A stretch of DNA of 64,000 nucleotides, taken from Pseudovibrio ascidiaceicola. Its GTDB lineage: Bacteria; Pseudomonadota; Alphaproteobacteria; Rhizobiales; Stappiaceae. The position numbers were made by a program, and so were the translations under genes. The DNA is taken from positions 310,001 through 374,000 of the forward strand of contig NZ_FOSK01000001.1 in NCBI RefSeq assembly GCF_900114245.1, given 5' to 3'. The notes below the pieces were generated by a model. The model was not told the origin of the DNA, did not search any database, and worked only from the letters and a program-made list of their open reading frames with translations. Positions 44,943-54,478 of the stretch are shown piece by piece. Each line of letters begins with the position of its first letter. The first letter of the stretch is position 1.

Positions 44943-47018
44943 ATGTCCATTTCGCGCTATTCCCGTGCGGCCCTCCTGGCCAGCACAACCCTCTCGCTCG
45001 CCCTGATTTCTGCGAGTGTCTCAGCACAAGAGGCCGCTCAAAATCGCACCGATGAAGCCCCTGCGACTATGCTGGACGAAATTATTGTTTCAGCAGGTAA
45101 AGAGAAGGTGGCGATTGATACACCGCAAGCTGTGACTTCAGTCTCTCAGGAACAGATTGAAGCAACTCAAGCCAGCACATTGGGTGAGATCCTTGATGCG
45201 GTACCGGGGATCACTACCATCAATGCCGACAACGCATTGGGACAGTCTATCAACATTCGCGGCATCGGCTCTGCACTTGGCTCCGGTGAAAATCGTAATA
45301 TCATTCAGGTGGATGGCGTCACATCCTACTTTGAAATGTACCGTGCAGGTTCTTTCTTCTTTGATTCAGAGCTGCTCAAGGAGGTTGAGGTTCTACGCGG
45401 CCCAGCAGCCTCCACCTTGTTCAGCGCTGGCGCACTTGGCGGTGTGGTTAGCGCGCGCACGAAAGATGCCAGCGACTTACTGGAGGGAGATGACAAACTG
45501 GCCGTCCGCACCAAAGCTATGTGGGATTCGAACGGAAATGGCGCTCGAAGCACGGTCACGGTAGCCGCCCGGCCGCTAGAGGATCTAGAGCTGTTGGTCA
45601 ATCTGAATTACGGTCGTGATGGAGATTATCACGGCGCCGATGGTGTAGATCTTGGCAACTCCCGGATGACAGACCTTTCGGGCCTCGCCAAGCTGAAATA
45701 CAGCTTCGGTGCTGATAATGATCAATCTCTCACGGCAAGCTATTTCAATGTCAACAAGTCCGGGTATGGCCTATATGACCAGACCACCTTTAGCTCCGGA
45801 TTTGGCTATGCAGACCAGACTACAAGCGAACAACAGGCCTCGCTTGCTTATGAAAACGCTTTTTCTGGTAATGATTTGTTGGATGTAAAAGCCCAGGTGT
45901 CCTGGAGTCAGACCAAGCGTAATCTGGATGATATTACGTTCCGCGCTGGTCCCGGCGCTCCTTTGGGAACAGAAGCTGAGTACGTCTACAACAACTGGCA
46001 GGCAAAGTTGGAAAACACATCGGAGTTTCAGCTTTCTAAAAGTGTAGAGGCCTATTTCACCTACGGGGTAGAAGGGAAATATCAGGAGCGCCTCAATCCG
46101 CGTCTGAACCCGGATGGTAGCTCAACGCCCGGCTCGTCATCTCATCCAGAAGGCGAAACACACACCCTTGGCGCATTCGGACAAGCAGAAATCGTTTTCT
46201 ATGACCGTCTGACACTCATTCCGGGAATGCGTGTCGATCATTCTCGCCTGAAGCCGGGGACTGGTGTGGCTCTGCGCAAGGATCTGGATGAGACGGCCTA
46301 TTCTCCAAAACTTGCAGCGATTTATGAGCTGACAAACTGGATGAATGTATTTGGTTCTGTTGCACACACAGAGCGCATGCCAGTTTTGGATGAAGTTTTC
46401 TCGGGTGATGGCTTTACCGATCTCGGAAAAGAAAAATCAAATAATTTTGAAGCTGGTCTGGGCTTTAAATTCAATGATATGTTGTTGGAAAATGATAGCC
46501 TTCGTTTCAAAGTAACGGGCTTTTACAACAGCATCGACAATTACCTCTACTCCTCTCGTGACCATGTAACAGGCAAGACGATCACAACTGCTATTGATGA
46601 GGCGCAGATCAAGGGTATCGAATTAGAAGCAGGCTACTCCTCTGAGAGTTGGTACGGTAATCTGGGCGCTTCAGTCACACGAGGTGACAATCTTTCAGAT
46701 GATGAATATCTGGCAAGCGTTGCAGCCGATAATCTTTTCCTATCAGTAGGGTATAAGCTCACCGATTATAATTTGGATGTTTCCTGGCGCTCTGATCTGT
46801 ATGCAGAGCAAGACCGTGTGAATGATGCCGGTGATGCTTCGCCAGGTTACGCGCTGCACAGTGCGCGTTTGGCATGGAAACCTGAAGATGGCTTCCTTGC
46901 AGGCTCAGAAGTGCGCGCAAGCGTGAATAATATCTTCGATCAAAAATACACAGCGCATCTAAGTGAAACCGACGGCAAAGGCCGGTCATTTAAACTTAGC
47001 TTGGCGAAAACGTTCTAA
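44943..47018 (+). CDS. TonB-dependent outer-membrane receptor, probable heme/siderophore type
   Basis: 691 residues. Signal peptide (ALLASTTLSLALISASVSAQ), TonB-box-like MLDEIIVSAGKE, plug domain (TLGEILDAVPGITTI, INIRGIGSALGSGENRNI, EVLRGPAASTLFSAGALGG) and a 22-strand barrel ending KLSLAKTF with terminal Phe. The segment AHTERMPVLDEVF...LGKEKSNNFEAG lies where heme receptors carry FRAP and NPNL motifs but neither is intact, so ligand is open. No TonB, ABC transporter or heme-degradation gene is nearby; a lone receptor. Confidence 0.88.
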   Translation: MSISRYSRAALLASTTLSLALISASVSAQEAAQNRTDEAPATMLDEIIVSAGKEKVAIDTPQAVTSVSQEQIEATQASTLGEILDAVPGITTINADNALGQSINIRGIGSALGSGENRNIIQVDGVTSYFEMYRAGSFFFDSELLKEVEVLRGPAASTLFSAGALGGVVSARTKDASDLLEGDDKLAVRTKAMWDSNGNGARSTVTVAARPLEDLELLVNLNYGRDGDYHGADGVDLGNSRMTDLSGLAKLKYSFGADNDQSLTASYFNVNKSGYGLYDQTTFSSGFGYADQTTSEQQASLAYENAFSGNDLLDVKAQVSWSQTKRNLDDITFRAGPGAPLGTEAEYVYNNWQAKLENTSEFQLSKSVEAYFTYGVEGKYQERLNPRLNPDGSSTPGSSSHPEGETHTLGAFGQAEIVFYDRLTLIPGMRVDHSRLKPGTGVALRKDLDETAYSPKLAAIYELTNWMNVFGSVAHTERMPVLDEVFSGDGFTDLGKEKSNNFEAGLGFKFNDMLLENDSLRFKVTGFYNSIDNYLYSSRDHVTGKTITTAIDEAQIKGIELEAGYSSESWYGNLGASVTRGDNLSDDEYLASVAADNLFLSVGYKLTDYNLDVSWRSDLYAEQDRVNDAGDASPGYALHSARLAWKPEDGFLAGSEVRASVNNIFDQKYTAHLSETDGKGRSFKLSLAKTF

Positions 47019-47118
47019 GCCTCTCTTCGGTGCGCTGTAAATGCAGTGCATCAGGCAATGCTGGTGAGACAGGTTTGCCTGAATGAGGCTAGGCCTTCTG
47101 TGGCGGAAAGGCCGGGAT

Positions 47119-47150
47119 CGGCGGGGAAGCAATTCTCCGCCGTTTTCTTT
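47119..47150 (+). terminator. Intrinsic terminator after the TonB-dependent receptor
   Basis: CGGCGGGGAA/TTCTCCGCCG stem with one G-U pair, then TTTTCTTTT. Lies just before the convergent moeB-like gene end. Confidence 0.7.
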
Positions 47151-47172
47151 TGTGTGGCGCAATAATGCAGGA

Positions 47173-47991
47173 TCAGCCGTGTTCGGTTTCCAGCATTTCA
47201 GCCCATGTCCTTGGATTGTCGCCGTTAAGTGGGTTCTTCTTGGAGCGTTTGTACTTGATGGTCTCAAAGTGCATGCTCAGCGTATCTGCCAGCAACAAGC
47301 GCCCAACGAGGCCTTCACCAAAGCCAACGATTTCCTTGATCACCTCAAGCGCCTGCAATGTGCCAACCAAGCCCGTCAATGCACCCAGAACGCCTGCTTC
47401 TGTGCAGGTTGGGATGGAGCCAGCCTCCGGGCGCGTAGGGAACAGGCAGCGATAAGTTGGGTTAATGTAGTTGCCCTCATCATCGCGCTCAAATGGTTTC
47501 AGCAGCGTAACGGAGCCGTCAAACTGCCCCACAGCGGCGGTAACCAGCGGACGTCCTGCATAAAAACATGCATCCGAAACGAGGTAACGGGTGGCAAAGT
47601 TATCAGAGCCATCAACCACGATATGGTAATCGTTGATCAGCGCCATCGCATTCTGTCCGCTAATGCGTGTCGGATGCGGAACAACGCGCACATTCGGGTT
47701 CAGCCGAGCAATCGCCTCTGCCGCACTGGCAACCTTAGGCTCACCAAGCTTTTCCGTGTCATGGATGATCTGGCGCTGAAGGTTAGACAGCGAAACAACG
47801 TCATCATCAACAATACCGATGGTGCCAACGCCAGCTGCCGCCAGGTATTGCAGAACTGGTGCGCCAAGTCCCCCTGCGCCGATCACAAGAACGCGTGCGG
47901 CTTTGAGTTTCTGCTGCCCAGGGCCACCGACATCTCGCAGGACGATGTGGCGGGCATAACGTTCCAATTCAGAAGCTGTAAGGGAAAGCAA
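47173..47991 (-). CDS. moeB: MoeB/ThiF-family E1-like adenylyltransferase
   Basis: Activates the C-terminal Gly-Gly of MoaD or ThiS-type sulfur carriers by adenylation. 272 residues; N-terminal RYARHIVLRDVGGPGQQKL and nucleotide loop VLVIGAGGLGAPVLQYLAAAG, IVDDDVVSLSNLQRQ, DGSDNFATRYLVSD are typical. The zinc-binding CxxC pairs seen in E. coli MoeB/ThiF are incomplete (CTEAG only), and no rhodanese domain is present. MoeB versus ThiF cannot be settled without partners. Downstream of hrcA by 16 bp, likely cotranscribed. Confidence 0.88.
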   Translation of the reverse strand: MLSLTASELERYARHIVLRDVGGPGQQKLKAARVLVIGAGGLGAPVLQYLAAAGVGTIGIVDDDVVSLSNLQRQIIHDTEKLGEPKVASAAEAIARLNPNVRVVPHPTRISGQNAMALINDYHIVVDGSDNFATRYLVSDACFYAGRPLVTAAVGQFDGSVTLLKPFERDDEGNYINPTYRCLFPTRPEAGSIPTCTEAGVLGALTGLVGTLQALEVIKEIVGFGEGLVGRLLLADTLSMHFETIKYKRSKKNPLNGDNPRTWAEMLETEHG

Positions 47992-48007
47992 GACGGACTC
48001 CAGTAGT

Positions 48008-49093
48008 TTAGCCGAGCATGCGGCTCACCAGTCGGGCTGTGTAATCCACCATGGGAATGACACGCGCATAATTGAGGCGAGTCGGCCCGATAACACCAAG
48101 AACGCCCACAACGCGCTGTTCACTATCGCGGTATGGAGACACGATCAAGGAAGAACCGGAAAGCGAGAACAGCTTGTTTTCTGAGCCGATAAAAATACGT
48201 ACGCCCTCACCGCCTTTGGCAAGATCAAGCAGACGGATCAACTCGCTCTTGTTCTCCAAGTCATCAAACAGCAGGCGAATACGCTCCAGATCTTCCTTCG
48301 CGCCCACATTTTCAAGCAGATTGGAACGTCCCCGCACGATCAGTGTTCCGGGATCATTCTTGTCTCCACCCCAAACAGCAACACCCGCATCCACCACTTT
48401 GGATGTCAACGTATCTAGCTCGGCCTGAAATTCGTTTCGCTGCCGAACAAGTTCAGATTGCGCATCAGCTAGTGTGCGGTTTCTGATGATGGAGTTGAGG
48501 TAGTTTGAGGCCTCTGTCAGCGCAGATGGTGGCAAACCAGCAGGTAGATCGACAACGCGATTTTCAACCGAACCGTCCTCACTCACCAGTACAACAAGCG
48601 CTTTAAGCGGCTCAATCTGCACAAACTCAATATGGCGAAGAGTGGTGTCTGTCTTATTGGAAAGAACTACCCCCGCCCCGCGGCTCAAGCCAGATAGCAT
48701 CTGACTGGCTTCTGTCAGCACCTGCTCCGGTGTTTTCTCGCTACCTTTAGCCTTCACCTGAACAGCAATCTGCTCACGCTCTTCTTTGGTCAGGTCGCCA
48801 ACTTCCAAAAACCCGTCCACGAACAGACGAAGGCCGGACTGTGTCGGCAATCGCCCAGCACTGGTGTGCGGAGAGTAGAGCAGCCCATGGTGCTCCAAAT
48901 CCGCCATCACGTTGCGAATAGAGGCCGGAGACAGAGGCTGCGAGAGCCCGCGTGCCAGATTGCGCGACCCGAGCGGCTCGCCGGTATCAAGGTAATTCTC
49001 AACAATGCGCCGGAAGACCTCACGGGAACGCTCATCAAGATCCTCAAGAGGGACAGAAGGAGGAACGCTCGTCACGGTATCGGTACTCCACAT
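48008..49093 (-). CDS. hrcA: Heat-inducible transcription repressor HrcA
   Basis: Represses groES-groEL through CIRCE elements. About 361 residues: N-terminal winged helix ([40 protein letters not shown]) and GAF-like C-terminal domain ([40 protein letters not shown]). ATG 49093 preferred over TTG 49126. Divergent from rph, as in other alphaproteobacteria. grpE, the usual downstream gene, is replaced by the moeB-like gene. I see no CIRCE element in the 190-bp gap. Confidence 0.94.
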   Translation of the reverse strand: MWSTDTVTSVPPSVPLEDLDERSREVFRRIVENYLDTGEPLGSRNLARGLSQPLSPASIRNVMADLEHHGLLYSPHTSAGRLPTQSGLRLFVDGFLEVGDLTKEEREQIAVQVKAKGSEKTPEQVLTEASQMLSGLSRGAGVVLSNKTDTTLRHIEFVQIEPLKALVVLVSEDGSVENRVVDLPAGLPPSALTEASNYLNSIIRNRTLADAQSELVRQRNEFQAELDTLTSKVVDAGVAVWGGDKNDPGTLIVRGRSNLLENVGAKEDLERIRLLFDDLENKSELIRLLDLAKGGEGVRIFIGSENKLFSLSGSSLIVSPYRDSEQRVVGVLGVIGPTRLNYARVIPMVDYTARLVSRMLG

Positions 49094-49284
49094 CAACAGC
49101 AGGTTTGGGCCAAAGCCTGTGTTCAATCCCTAGCACAGGACAATTGAACAGCCAAAACTCATTTTTAGCAGAAAATCGCCTCTCAAACCAAAACCAGCCT
49201 TTGCGCTAACGCCAATCCGCAGTTAAAAGATCGGCAATACCATTTGTGAATTTGTAGCTATTAAGCAACCCGAGGGAGCTTACA

Positions 49285-50004
49285 TTGAACCGTCCATCCA
49301 AACGTACACCTGAAGAAATGCGTCCAGTCAGCCTGGAGCGCGGTGTTGCCAAACATGCCGAAGGTTCCTGCCTGATCAAATTCGGCGATACTCATGTTCT
49401 GTGTACGGCTAGCTTGGAAGAGCGTGTTCCGCCGTGGCTTCGTGGCCAGAACCGTGGTTGGGTAACTGCAGAATACGGCATGCTGCCACGCGCAACCCAT
49501 GACCGTATGCGCCGTGAATCCTCTGCTGGCAAACAGTCTGGCCGTACTCAGGAAATCCAGCGCCTCATTGGCCGCTCTCTGCGTGCTGTTGTTGATCTGG
49601 GTGCACTGGGCGAGCGTCAGATCTCCGTTGACTGTGATGTTATTCAGGCAGATGGCGGCACCCGTACAGCATCCATCACCGGCGCATGGGTTGCTCTGCA
49701 CGACTGTCTTAAATGGATGGAAGCGCGTGACATGGTCAAAACCGATAAGGTTCTTAAAGACCACATCGCAGCGATCTCCTGCGGTATCTATGAAGGCACT
49801 CCGGTTGCTGATCTGGACTACATCGAAGACTCTTCCGCTGACACTGACGCAAACTTTGTCATGACTGGCAAAGGTGGCATCGTTGAAATTCAGGGTACTG
49901 CTGAAGGTGAGCCATTCTCTGAAGAAGAGCTCGGCCAGCTCATGGGCCTTGCAAAACAGTCCATTTCCAAACTGGTTGAGCTGCAGAAGCTGACGGTGCT
50001 GTGA
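49285..50004 (+). CDS. rph: Ribonuclease PH
   Basis: Phosphorolytic 3'-5' exoribonuclease trimming tRNA 3' ends. 239 residues, hexameric. Family start [20 protein letters not shown], conserved [31 protein letters not shown] and [14 protein letters not shown] are intact. TTG at 49285 is the start used; ribosome binding site GAGGGAGC is upstream. Stop overlaps rdgB start (TGATG), so coupled. Confidence 0.96.
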   Translation: MNRPSKRTPEEMRPVSLERGVAKHAEGSCLIKFGDTHVLCTASLEERVPPWLRGQNRGWVTAEYGMLPRATHDRMRRESSAGKQSGRTQEIQRLIGRSLRAVVDLGALGERQISVDCDVIQADGGTRTASITGAWVALHDCLKWMEARDMVKTDKVLKDHIAAISCGIYEGTPVADLDYIEDSSADTDANFVMTGKGGIVEIQGTAEGEPFSEEELGQLMGLAKQSISKLVELQKLTVL

Positions 50005-50645
50005 TGCAGGCAGACACAACGGAAAATCGTCGTCTGGAACCTGGCAAGCTTGTGCTTGCCAGTCACAACAAGGGCAAGCTGCGCGAAATTCAGGACATGC
50101 TTGCACCGCATGGCTTCGAAGTTCTCTCTGCTGGTGATCTGGATTTGCCAGAACCGGTGGAAGATGGCGACACGTTTGAAGCAAATGCTGCGATCAAAGC
50201 ACTTGCTGCGGCAACGGCCACTGGCCTGCCAGCCCTTGCAGATGACAGCGGTTTTTGTGTAAACGGCCTGAACGGCGATCCGGGTATCTACTCCGCACGC
50301 TGGGCTGGCCCAGGCAAAGACTTTGGCGTTGCCATGCAGACCGTGCAGGACAAGCTGACCGAAACGGACGCAACAGACCGGACCGCTTACTTCGTTGCTG
50401 TGCTGTGTATGGCATGGCCGGATGGGCACACTCAGTTCTATCGTGGTGAGATCCATGGAGAACTGGCATGGCCTCCGCGCGGTCTGGAAGGCTTCGGCTA
50501 CGATCCAATGTTCGTTCCGGAAGGTTTCGATAGAACCTTCGGTGAGATGGACAAACAAGAAAAACACAAAACAAAAGAAGGCGAAGCGCTGTCTCATCGC
50601 GCTCGTGCCTTTGTTAAGTTTCAAAAAGAGTGCTTGCCGGCGTAA
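50004..50645 (+). CDS. rdgB: Non-canonical purine NTP pyrophosphatase RdgB/HAM1
   Basis: Hydrolyses ITP, dITP and XTP to monophosphates, keeping deaminated purines out of nucleic acids. About 213 residues. Conserved [11 protein letters not shown] near the N-terminus, [20 protein letters not shown] and [11 protein letters not shown], and C-terminal LSHRARA. ATG 50004 overlaps the rph stop by one base; a GTG at 50001 is possible. Confidence 0.95.
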   Translation: MQADTTENRRLEPGKLVLASHNKGKLREIQDMLAPHGFEVLSAGDLDLPEPVEDGDTFEANAAIKALAAATATGLPALADDSGFCVNGLNGDPGIYSARWAGPGKDFGVAMQTVQDKLTETDATDRTAYFVAVLCMAWPDGHTQFYRGEIHGELAWPPRGLEGFGYDPMFVPEGFDRTFGEMDKQEKHKTKEGEALSHRARAFVKFQKECLPA

Positions 50646-50683
50646 TACGCGTTCCCGAAAAGTGGCTTCCAGTTTTCGGATAA
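50646..50683. repeat. Short intergenic palindrome of rhizobial type between rdgB and hemW
   Basis: CCCGAAAAGTGGCTTCCAGT followed by TTTCGG: arms CCGAAAA/TTTTCGG with inner TGG/CCA. I recall very similar CCGAAAAGTGG...TTTTCGG units scattered in intergenic regions of Rhizobiales genomes. It lies inside an operon and may be a processing or stability site. Confidence 0.5.
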
Positions 50684-50723
50684 AAACTCGTGCAAATGAG
50701 CTGGCAAACGCAAAGGAAAAAGA

Positions 50724-51887
50724 ATGACTGTGTCACCGGTTGGCGGCTTTGGGATTTACGTGCATTGGCCTTTTTGTCTGGCAAAATGCCCATATTGTGA
50801 CTTTAACTCCCACGTGCGCCACCAGCCGGTTTCGCAGGAACATTACGCCAAAGCTTTGGCAACAGAGCTGACACGCTATGCGCAGATGGTGCCGGGCCGC
50901 ACGGTCGATTCCATCTTCTTTGGCGGTGGCACCCCATCCCTGATGGAGCCTAAAACCGTTGAGACCATTCTCAATGAGATCGCCCGTCTCTGGCATCTGC
51001 CGTCCACCGCCGAAATCTCCATGGAAGCCAACCCAACCAGCGTGGAAGCGACCCGCTTTGCAGGCTATAGATCTGCTGGTGTAAATCGCCTGTCTGTCGG
51101 CATTCAGGCACTGGATGACAAGGAACTGAAGATCCTTGGCCGCCAGCATTCTGTTTCGGAAGCGATTCAAGCTGTTGAAATTGCGCGCAAAACTTTCCCG
51201 CGGATCTCGTTCGACCTCATCTACGCCCGACCAACCCAGACCTTGAAGGCATGGGAGCAAGAGCTCAATCGCGCTATTGATCTGGCCGCTGATCACCTCT
51301 CGATGTACCAGCTCACCATCGAAAGCGGCACCATGTTCCAGCGCCTTTATGCGGCTGGAAAGCTCGAGATGCTGGACCCTGATCTAGCTGCAGATATGTT
51401 TGATCTGACGCAGGAGGTCACCGCAACACGCGGTTTGCCTGCCTATGAGGTCTCAAATCACGCTGCACCTGACGCTCAGTGCCAGCACAACCTCATTTAC
51501 TGGCGCTATGGCGATTATGTTGGCGTCGGCCCCGGTGCGCATGGACGATTGACGCTGGAAAATGGCACCAAACTGGCAACCTCGACTGAGAAACATCCAG
51601 AAACATGGCTGGGTTTGGTTGAAAGTCAGGGCCACGGCTCTATTTCTGAAGACATACTTGGTCATGGTGAGCAAGGTGACGAGTTGCTGTTGATGGGCAT
51701 GCGACTGCATGAAGGCATTGACGTACCACGTTATGAACAGCTCTCTGGCCGTCAGTTCAACCCGCAGAGATTGTTAAATCTGCAGGAAAACGGCATGGTA
51801 GAATGGGTAAGCAACACCCGCCTGCGTGCAACGCAAGCTGGCTTTCCCCTACTGGATGCCGTAATTGCTGAGCTGGCTTCTGATTAG
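50724..51887 (+). CDS. hemW: Radical SAM heme chaperone HemW
   Basis: 387 residues. Radical-SAM cluster motif CLAKCPYCDF (CxxxCxxC) near residue 17, GGGTPSLMEP, and HemN-type C-terminus. Formerly annotated as oxygen-independent coproporphyrinogen oxidase; HemW binds heme rather than oxidising coproporphyrinogen. Typical HemW N-terminus YVHWPFCLAKCPYC lacks the extra N-terminal helix of HemN. Third gene after rph and rdgB. Confidence 0.94.
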   Translation: MTVSPVGGFGIYVHWPFCLAKCPYCDFNSHVRHQPVSQEHYAKALATELTRYAQMVPGRTVDSIFFGGGTPSLMEPKTVETILNEIARLWHLPSTAEISMEANPTSVEATRFAGYRSAGVNRLSVGIQALDDKELKILGRQHSVSEAIQAVEIARKTFPRISFDLIYARPTQTLKAWEQELNRAIDLAADHLSMYQLTIESGTMFQRLYAAGKLEMLDPDLAADMFDLTQEVTATRGLPAYEVSNHAAPDAQCQHNLIYWRYGDYVGVGPGAHGRLTLENGTKLATSTEKHPETWLGLVESQGHGSISEDILGHGEQGDELLLMGMRLHEGIDVPRYEQLSGRQFNPQRLLNLQENGMVEWVSNTRLRATQAGFPLLDAVIAELASD

Positions 51888-52220
51888 CATTCCCAAATAA
51901 AATTCATTAGCGATTTCAACTTAGTGAAATAATTGCAGTCGAATTACTCGATTCGATTGGGGTATTAATTTACATATTGTGCGATGCAGCATAATTGATT
52001 ACACTGACATGTACCTCAGCGATGGTGAAGAACCTATTGATCTTCAATGCAAGTTAAGGTTGGTTTGTATTTCTCCATGAGTCTATGTTGCTGAAAAGGT
52101 ATAGGGCTGTCTATACTTTTGCGGTGCAGCACTTCGGGCTAAAGTGTATTCGTGTTGCGGAAATCAAAAATTACATGAACAAGAGTTGGCTGAAGCGAAC
52201 GTCTGGGGAGGAAACATTCT
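51888..52220. other. Intergenic region upstream of phaZ
   Basis: 333 bp without a gene. Contains AT-rich sequence after hemW and the promoter/dyad listed at 52088-52117. No clear terminator for hemW seen. Confidence 0.5.
52088..52117 (+). promoter_or_regulatory. Promoter and operator-like dyad upstream of phaZ
   Basis: TTGCTG (52088-52093), 18-bp spacer, TATACT (52112-52117). A perfect dyad GTATAG-GGCTGT-CTATAC (52099-52116) overlaps the spacer and -10, as a repressor site would. A 5' leader of about 95 nt to the GTG start follows. Confidence 0.5.
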
Positions 52221-53780
52221 GTGCTGTTCTACCATTTGTATGAAATGAACCATGCAGCGATGTCCCCTGTCCGGGCTGCAGCGGACATGACACGATTGTG
52301 CTTTCAAAACCCGCTCAACCCCATGGCGCACACGCAGGTTGGTCGCACGGTTGCTGCATCCTGTGAAATGTTAGAGCGTGTCACCCGCCGCTATGGTAAG
52401 CCGGAGTTTGAGCTTGATACCACTGTCGTGGATGGCAAAGAAGTAGACATCACGGAAGAAATCATCTGGGCCAAGCCATTTTGTGGCCTGCTGCACTTCA
52501 AGCGTGATTTACCTCAGAGTAGAAAAAACGATCCCAAAATTCTGATCGTCTCCCCTATGTCTGGCCACTACGCAACTCTTCTGCGCGGCACTGTTGAAGC
52601 CTTACTGCCAAATCTGGACGTTTACATTACGGACTGGGAAGATGCGCGTCAGGTGCCTGTCGCTGACGGTCGTTTCGACCTGGACGACTATATCGAATAC
52701 ATCATGCAGATGCTGCATTATCTGGGGCCAAACACGCACGTTCTGGCGGTATGTCAGCCATCCGTCCCAGTTTACGCAGCTGTTTCATTGATGGAGGAGA
52801 ACGGAGACAAATGCGCTCCGGCGACCATGACGCTGATGGGTGGACCAATTGACACCCGCGAAGCGCCAACTGCCGTGAATGATCTGGCCGTCGAAAAAGG
52901 TATCGACTGGTTCAAGCGCAATGTTGTCATGGAAGTTCCCTTCCCTCACAAAGGTTTCACACGACAGGTTTATCCGGGTTTCCTCCAGCTCTCTGGCTTC
53001 ATGAGCATGAATCTGGACCGGCATATGGTGGCGCACCGTGATTTCTTCCAACATCTGATTGAGGGTGACGGGGACAGCGCTGAAAAGCATCGTGACTTCT
53101 ATGATGAATATCTCGCTGTCATGGATTTGACCTCTGAGTTCTATCTCCAGACCGTGGAGACCGTGTTCATCGAGCATTCGCTGCCAAAAGGTGAAATGAT
53201 GCATCGTGGCAAGATGGTTGATCCGAAAAAGATCACTGGCACGGCGCTGTTTACTGTTGAAGGCGAAAACGACGACATTTCTGGTGTTGGCCAAACCCAA
53301 GCGGCTCAAAAACTGGCTGAAAACATCCCTTCCAGTCGTCGATTGCACTACATCCAACCCGGTGTAGGCCATTACGGCGTGTTCAACGGCTCAAAGTATC
53401 GTTCTGAAATCGCCCCACGTATCGTCAAGTTCATTCAGGACAATCCAAGAAACGTGCGTGCGGAACAGGTTTCTAAGCGGGCAGCGAAAAAGACCCTGCG
53501 TGAAAATACCTCTGAGAAAATTGCAGGCGACCCACTACGTGAAATCCTGCTTGCTGAGCCAAAAGGCGCTGCAGATGACCTGCAGCTGATCAGCGGTGTT
53601 GGACCTAAACTAGAGCGGGCTTTGAACGGCGCAGGCATCTTCCACTACTGGCAAATTGCAAATCTGACAGAAGATCAGGCCGCTGCGCTGGACGATCGTT
53701 TGGATATTCGCGGACGCATGGTTAGGGATAATTGGGTTGAGCAGGCACGCCGTCTCAATGAAACAGTGCATTCTAATTGA
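52221..53780 (+). CDS. phaZ: Intracellular polyhydroxyalkanoate depolymerase with C-terminal HhH domain
   Basis: 519 residues. Alpha/beta hydrolase core with nucleophile Cys178 in VLAVCQPSVP, as in PhaZ1-type intracellular depolymerases; N-terminal LYHLYEMN and KPFCGLLHF are family-typical. Mobilises stored PHB to hydroxyacids. From residue 454 an added domain of about 60 residues follows: LQLISGVGPKLERALNGAGI, then HYWQIANLTEDQAAALDDRL. This helix-hairpin-helix-like module also occurs at the C-terminus of some alphaproteobacterial ribosomal L21 and NADH dehydrogenase subunits, as I recall. GTG start has excellent GGGGAGG. Confidence 0.92.
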   Translation: MLFYHLYEMNHAAMSPVRAAADMTRLCFQNPLNPMAHTQVGRTVAASCEMLERVTRRYGKPEFELDTTVVDGKEVDITEEIIWAKPFCGLLHFKRDLPQSRKNDPKILIVSPMSGHYATLLRGTVEALLPNLDVYITDWEDARQVPVADGRFDLDDYIEYIMQMLHYLGPNTHVLAVCQPSVPVYAAVSLMEENGDKCAPATMTLMGGPIDTREAPTAVNDLAVEKGIDWFKRNVVMEVPFPHKGFTRQVYPGFLQLSGFMSMNLDRHMVAHRDFFQHLIEGDGDSAEKHRDFYDEYLAVMDLTSEFYLQTVETVFIEHSLPKGEMMHRGKMVDPKKITGTALFTVEGENDDISGVGQTQAAQKLAENIPSSRRLHYIQPGVGHYGVFNGSKYRSEIAPRIVKFIQDNPRNVRAEQVSKRAAKKTLRENTSEKIAGDPLREILLAEPKGAADDLQLISGVGPKLERALNGAGIFHYWQIANLTEDQAAALDDRLDIRGRMVRDNWVEQARRLNETVHSN

Positions 53781-53888
53781 ATGTAAGTGAAGATAACCCA
53801 CCGTCTAATAAAATTTCATTCTATCTCTTGAAACTAAAATAAAATCATCCCATCTCAAGCTTGTTGATTTGAGAAAGGGGTGATTTTA

Positions 53889-54302
53889 ATGAATGTAAAT
53901 GCAATAAAACCCTCCTGGAATCCTCTAAGTATTGCACTTATGGTTCTTGGATTCGTAGTTTTCTGGCCTCTTGGCCTTGCTATGCTTGCCTACATCTTAT
54001 GGGGCGACAACTTTAATGGCTGGAAGCGTGAAGCTAAATGCCAGTGGAATCGTAGCAACTTGAAAAATACGATGGATAACATGCAAAATGCGACCCGCAG
54101 CGGTAATGCTGCATTTGACGATTACCGTGAAAAAGAGCTGAGCCGCTTGGAAGAAGAGCGCAGAAAGCTTGATAGCATGCGTCAGGAATTTGATAGCTAC
54201 ATGGACGACCTGCGTCGGGCTAAAGATCAGGAAGAGTTCGACCGCTTCATGAGAAACCGCCATAACCGTCCAGGCGAGCCATCTGCTGGAGAAGCAATCT
54301 AG
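53889..54302 (+). CDS. DUF2852-family membrane protein
   Basis: 137 residues from ATG 53889, with AAAGGGG upstream. One hydrophobic hairpin (SIALMVLGFVVFWPLGLAML, then AYILW), then WGDNFNGWK and a charged coiled coil with ELSRLEEERRKLDSMRQEFD and the YMDDLRRAKDQEEFDRFM tail typical of DUF2852. Short alphaproteobacterial family of unknown function. Monocistronic with its own terminator. Confidence 0.88.
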   Translation: MNVNAIKPSWNPLSIALMVLGFVVFWPLGLAMLAYILWGDNFNGWKREAKCQWNRSNLKNTMDNMQNATRSGNAAFDDYREKELSRLEEERRKLDSMRQEFDSYMDDLRRAKDQEEFDRFMRNRHNRPGEPSAGEAI

Positions 54303-54331
54303 TGGTTCTCAAAGGTTCATAACAAGCATCT

Positions 54332-54361
54332 GGTGCTCTGCTTTCGCAGGGCACCCTTTTG
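54332..54361 (+). terminator. Intrinsic terminator after DUF2852 gene
   Basis: GGTGCTCTGC-TTTC-GCAGGGCACC, near-perfect 10-bp stem, followed by CTTTTG. Confidence 0.85.
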
Positions 54362-54478
54362 TACGTTGAGCCTTACTCGCAAGATGACACACGCGCTAAA
54401 GTAATTCGCACTGGTTGACTTTCAAATCGCCCCTTTCTCTGCAATAACGAGAGCGGCCAGTGCAATTTTCGAGGTGAT

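Noticed and set aside
47083-48006. 307-codon open frame on the plus strand
   Set aside because: Antisense to the moeB-like gene, which has unmistakable family motifs.
48866-49284. CIRCE element near hrcA
   Set aside because: Looked for TTAGCACTC-N9-GAGTGCTAA in the hrcA-rph gap and did not find it.
49261-50184. 307-codon open frame on the minus strand
   Set aside because: Antisense to rph and rdgB; no signal peptide or domain.
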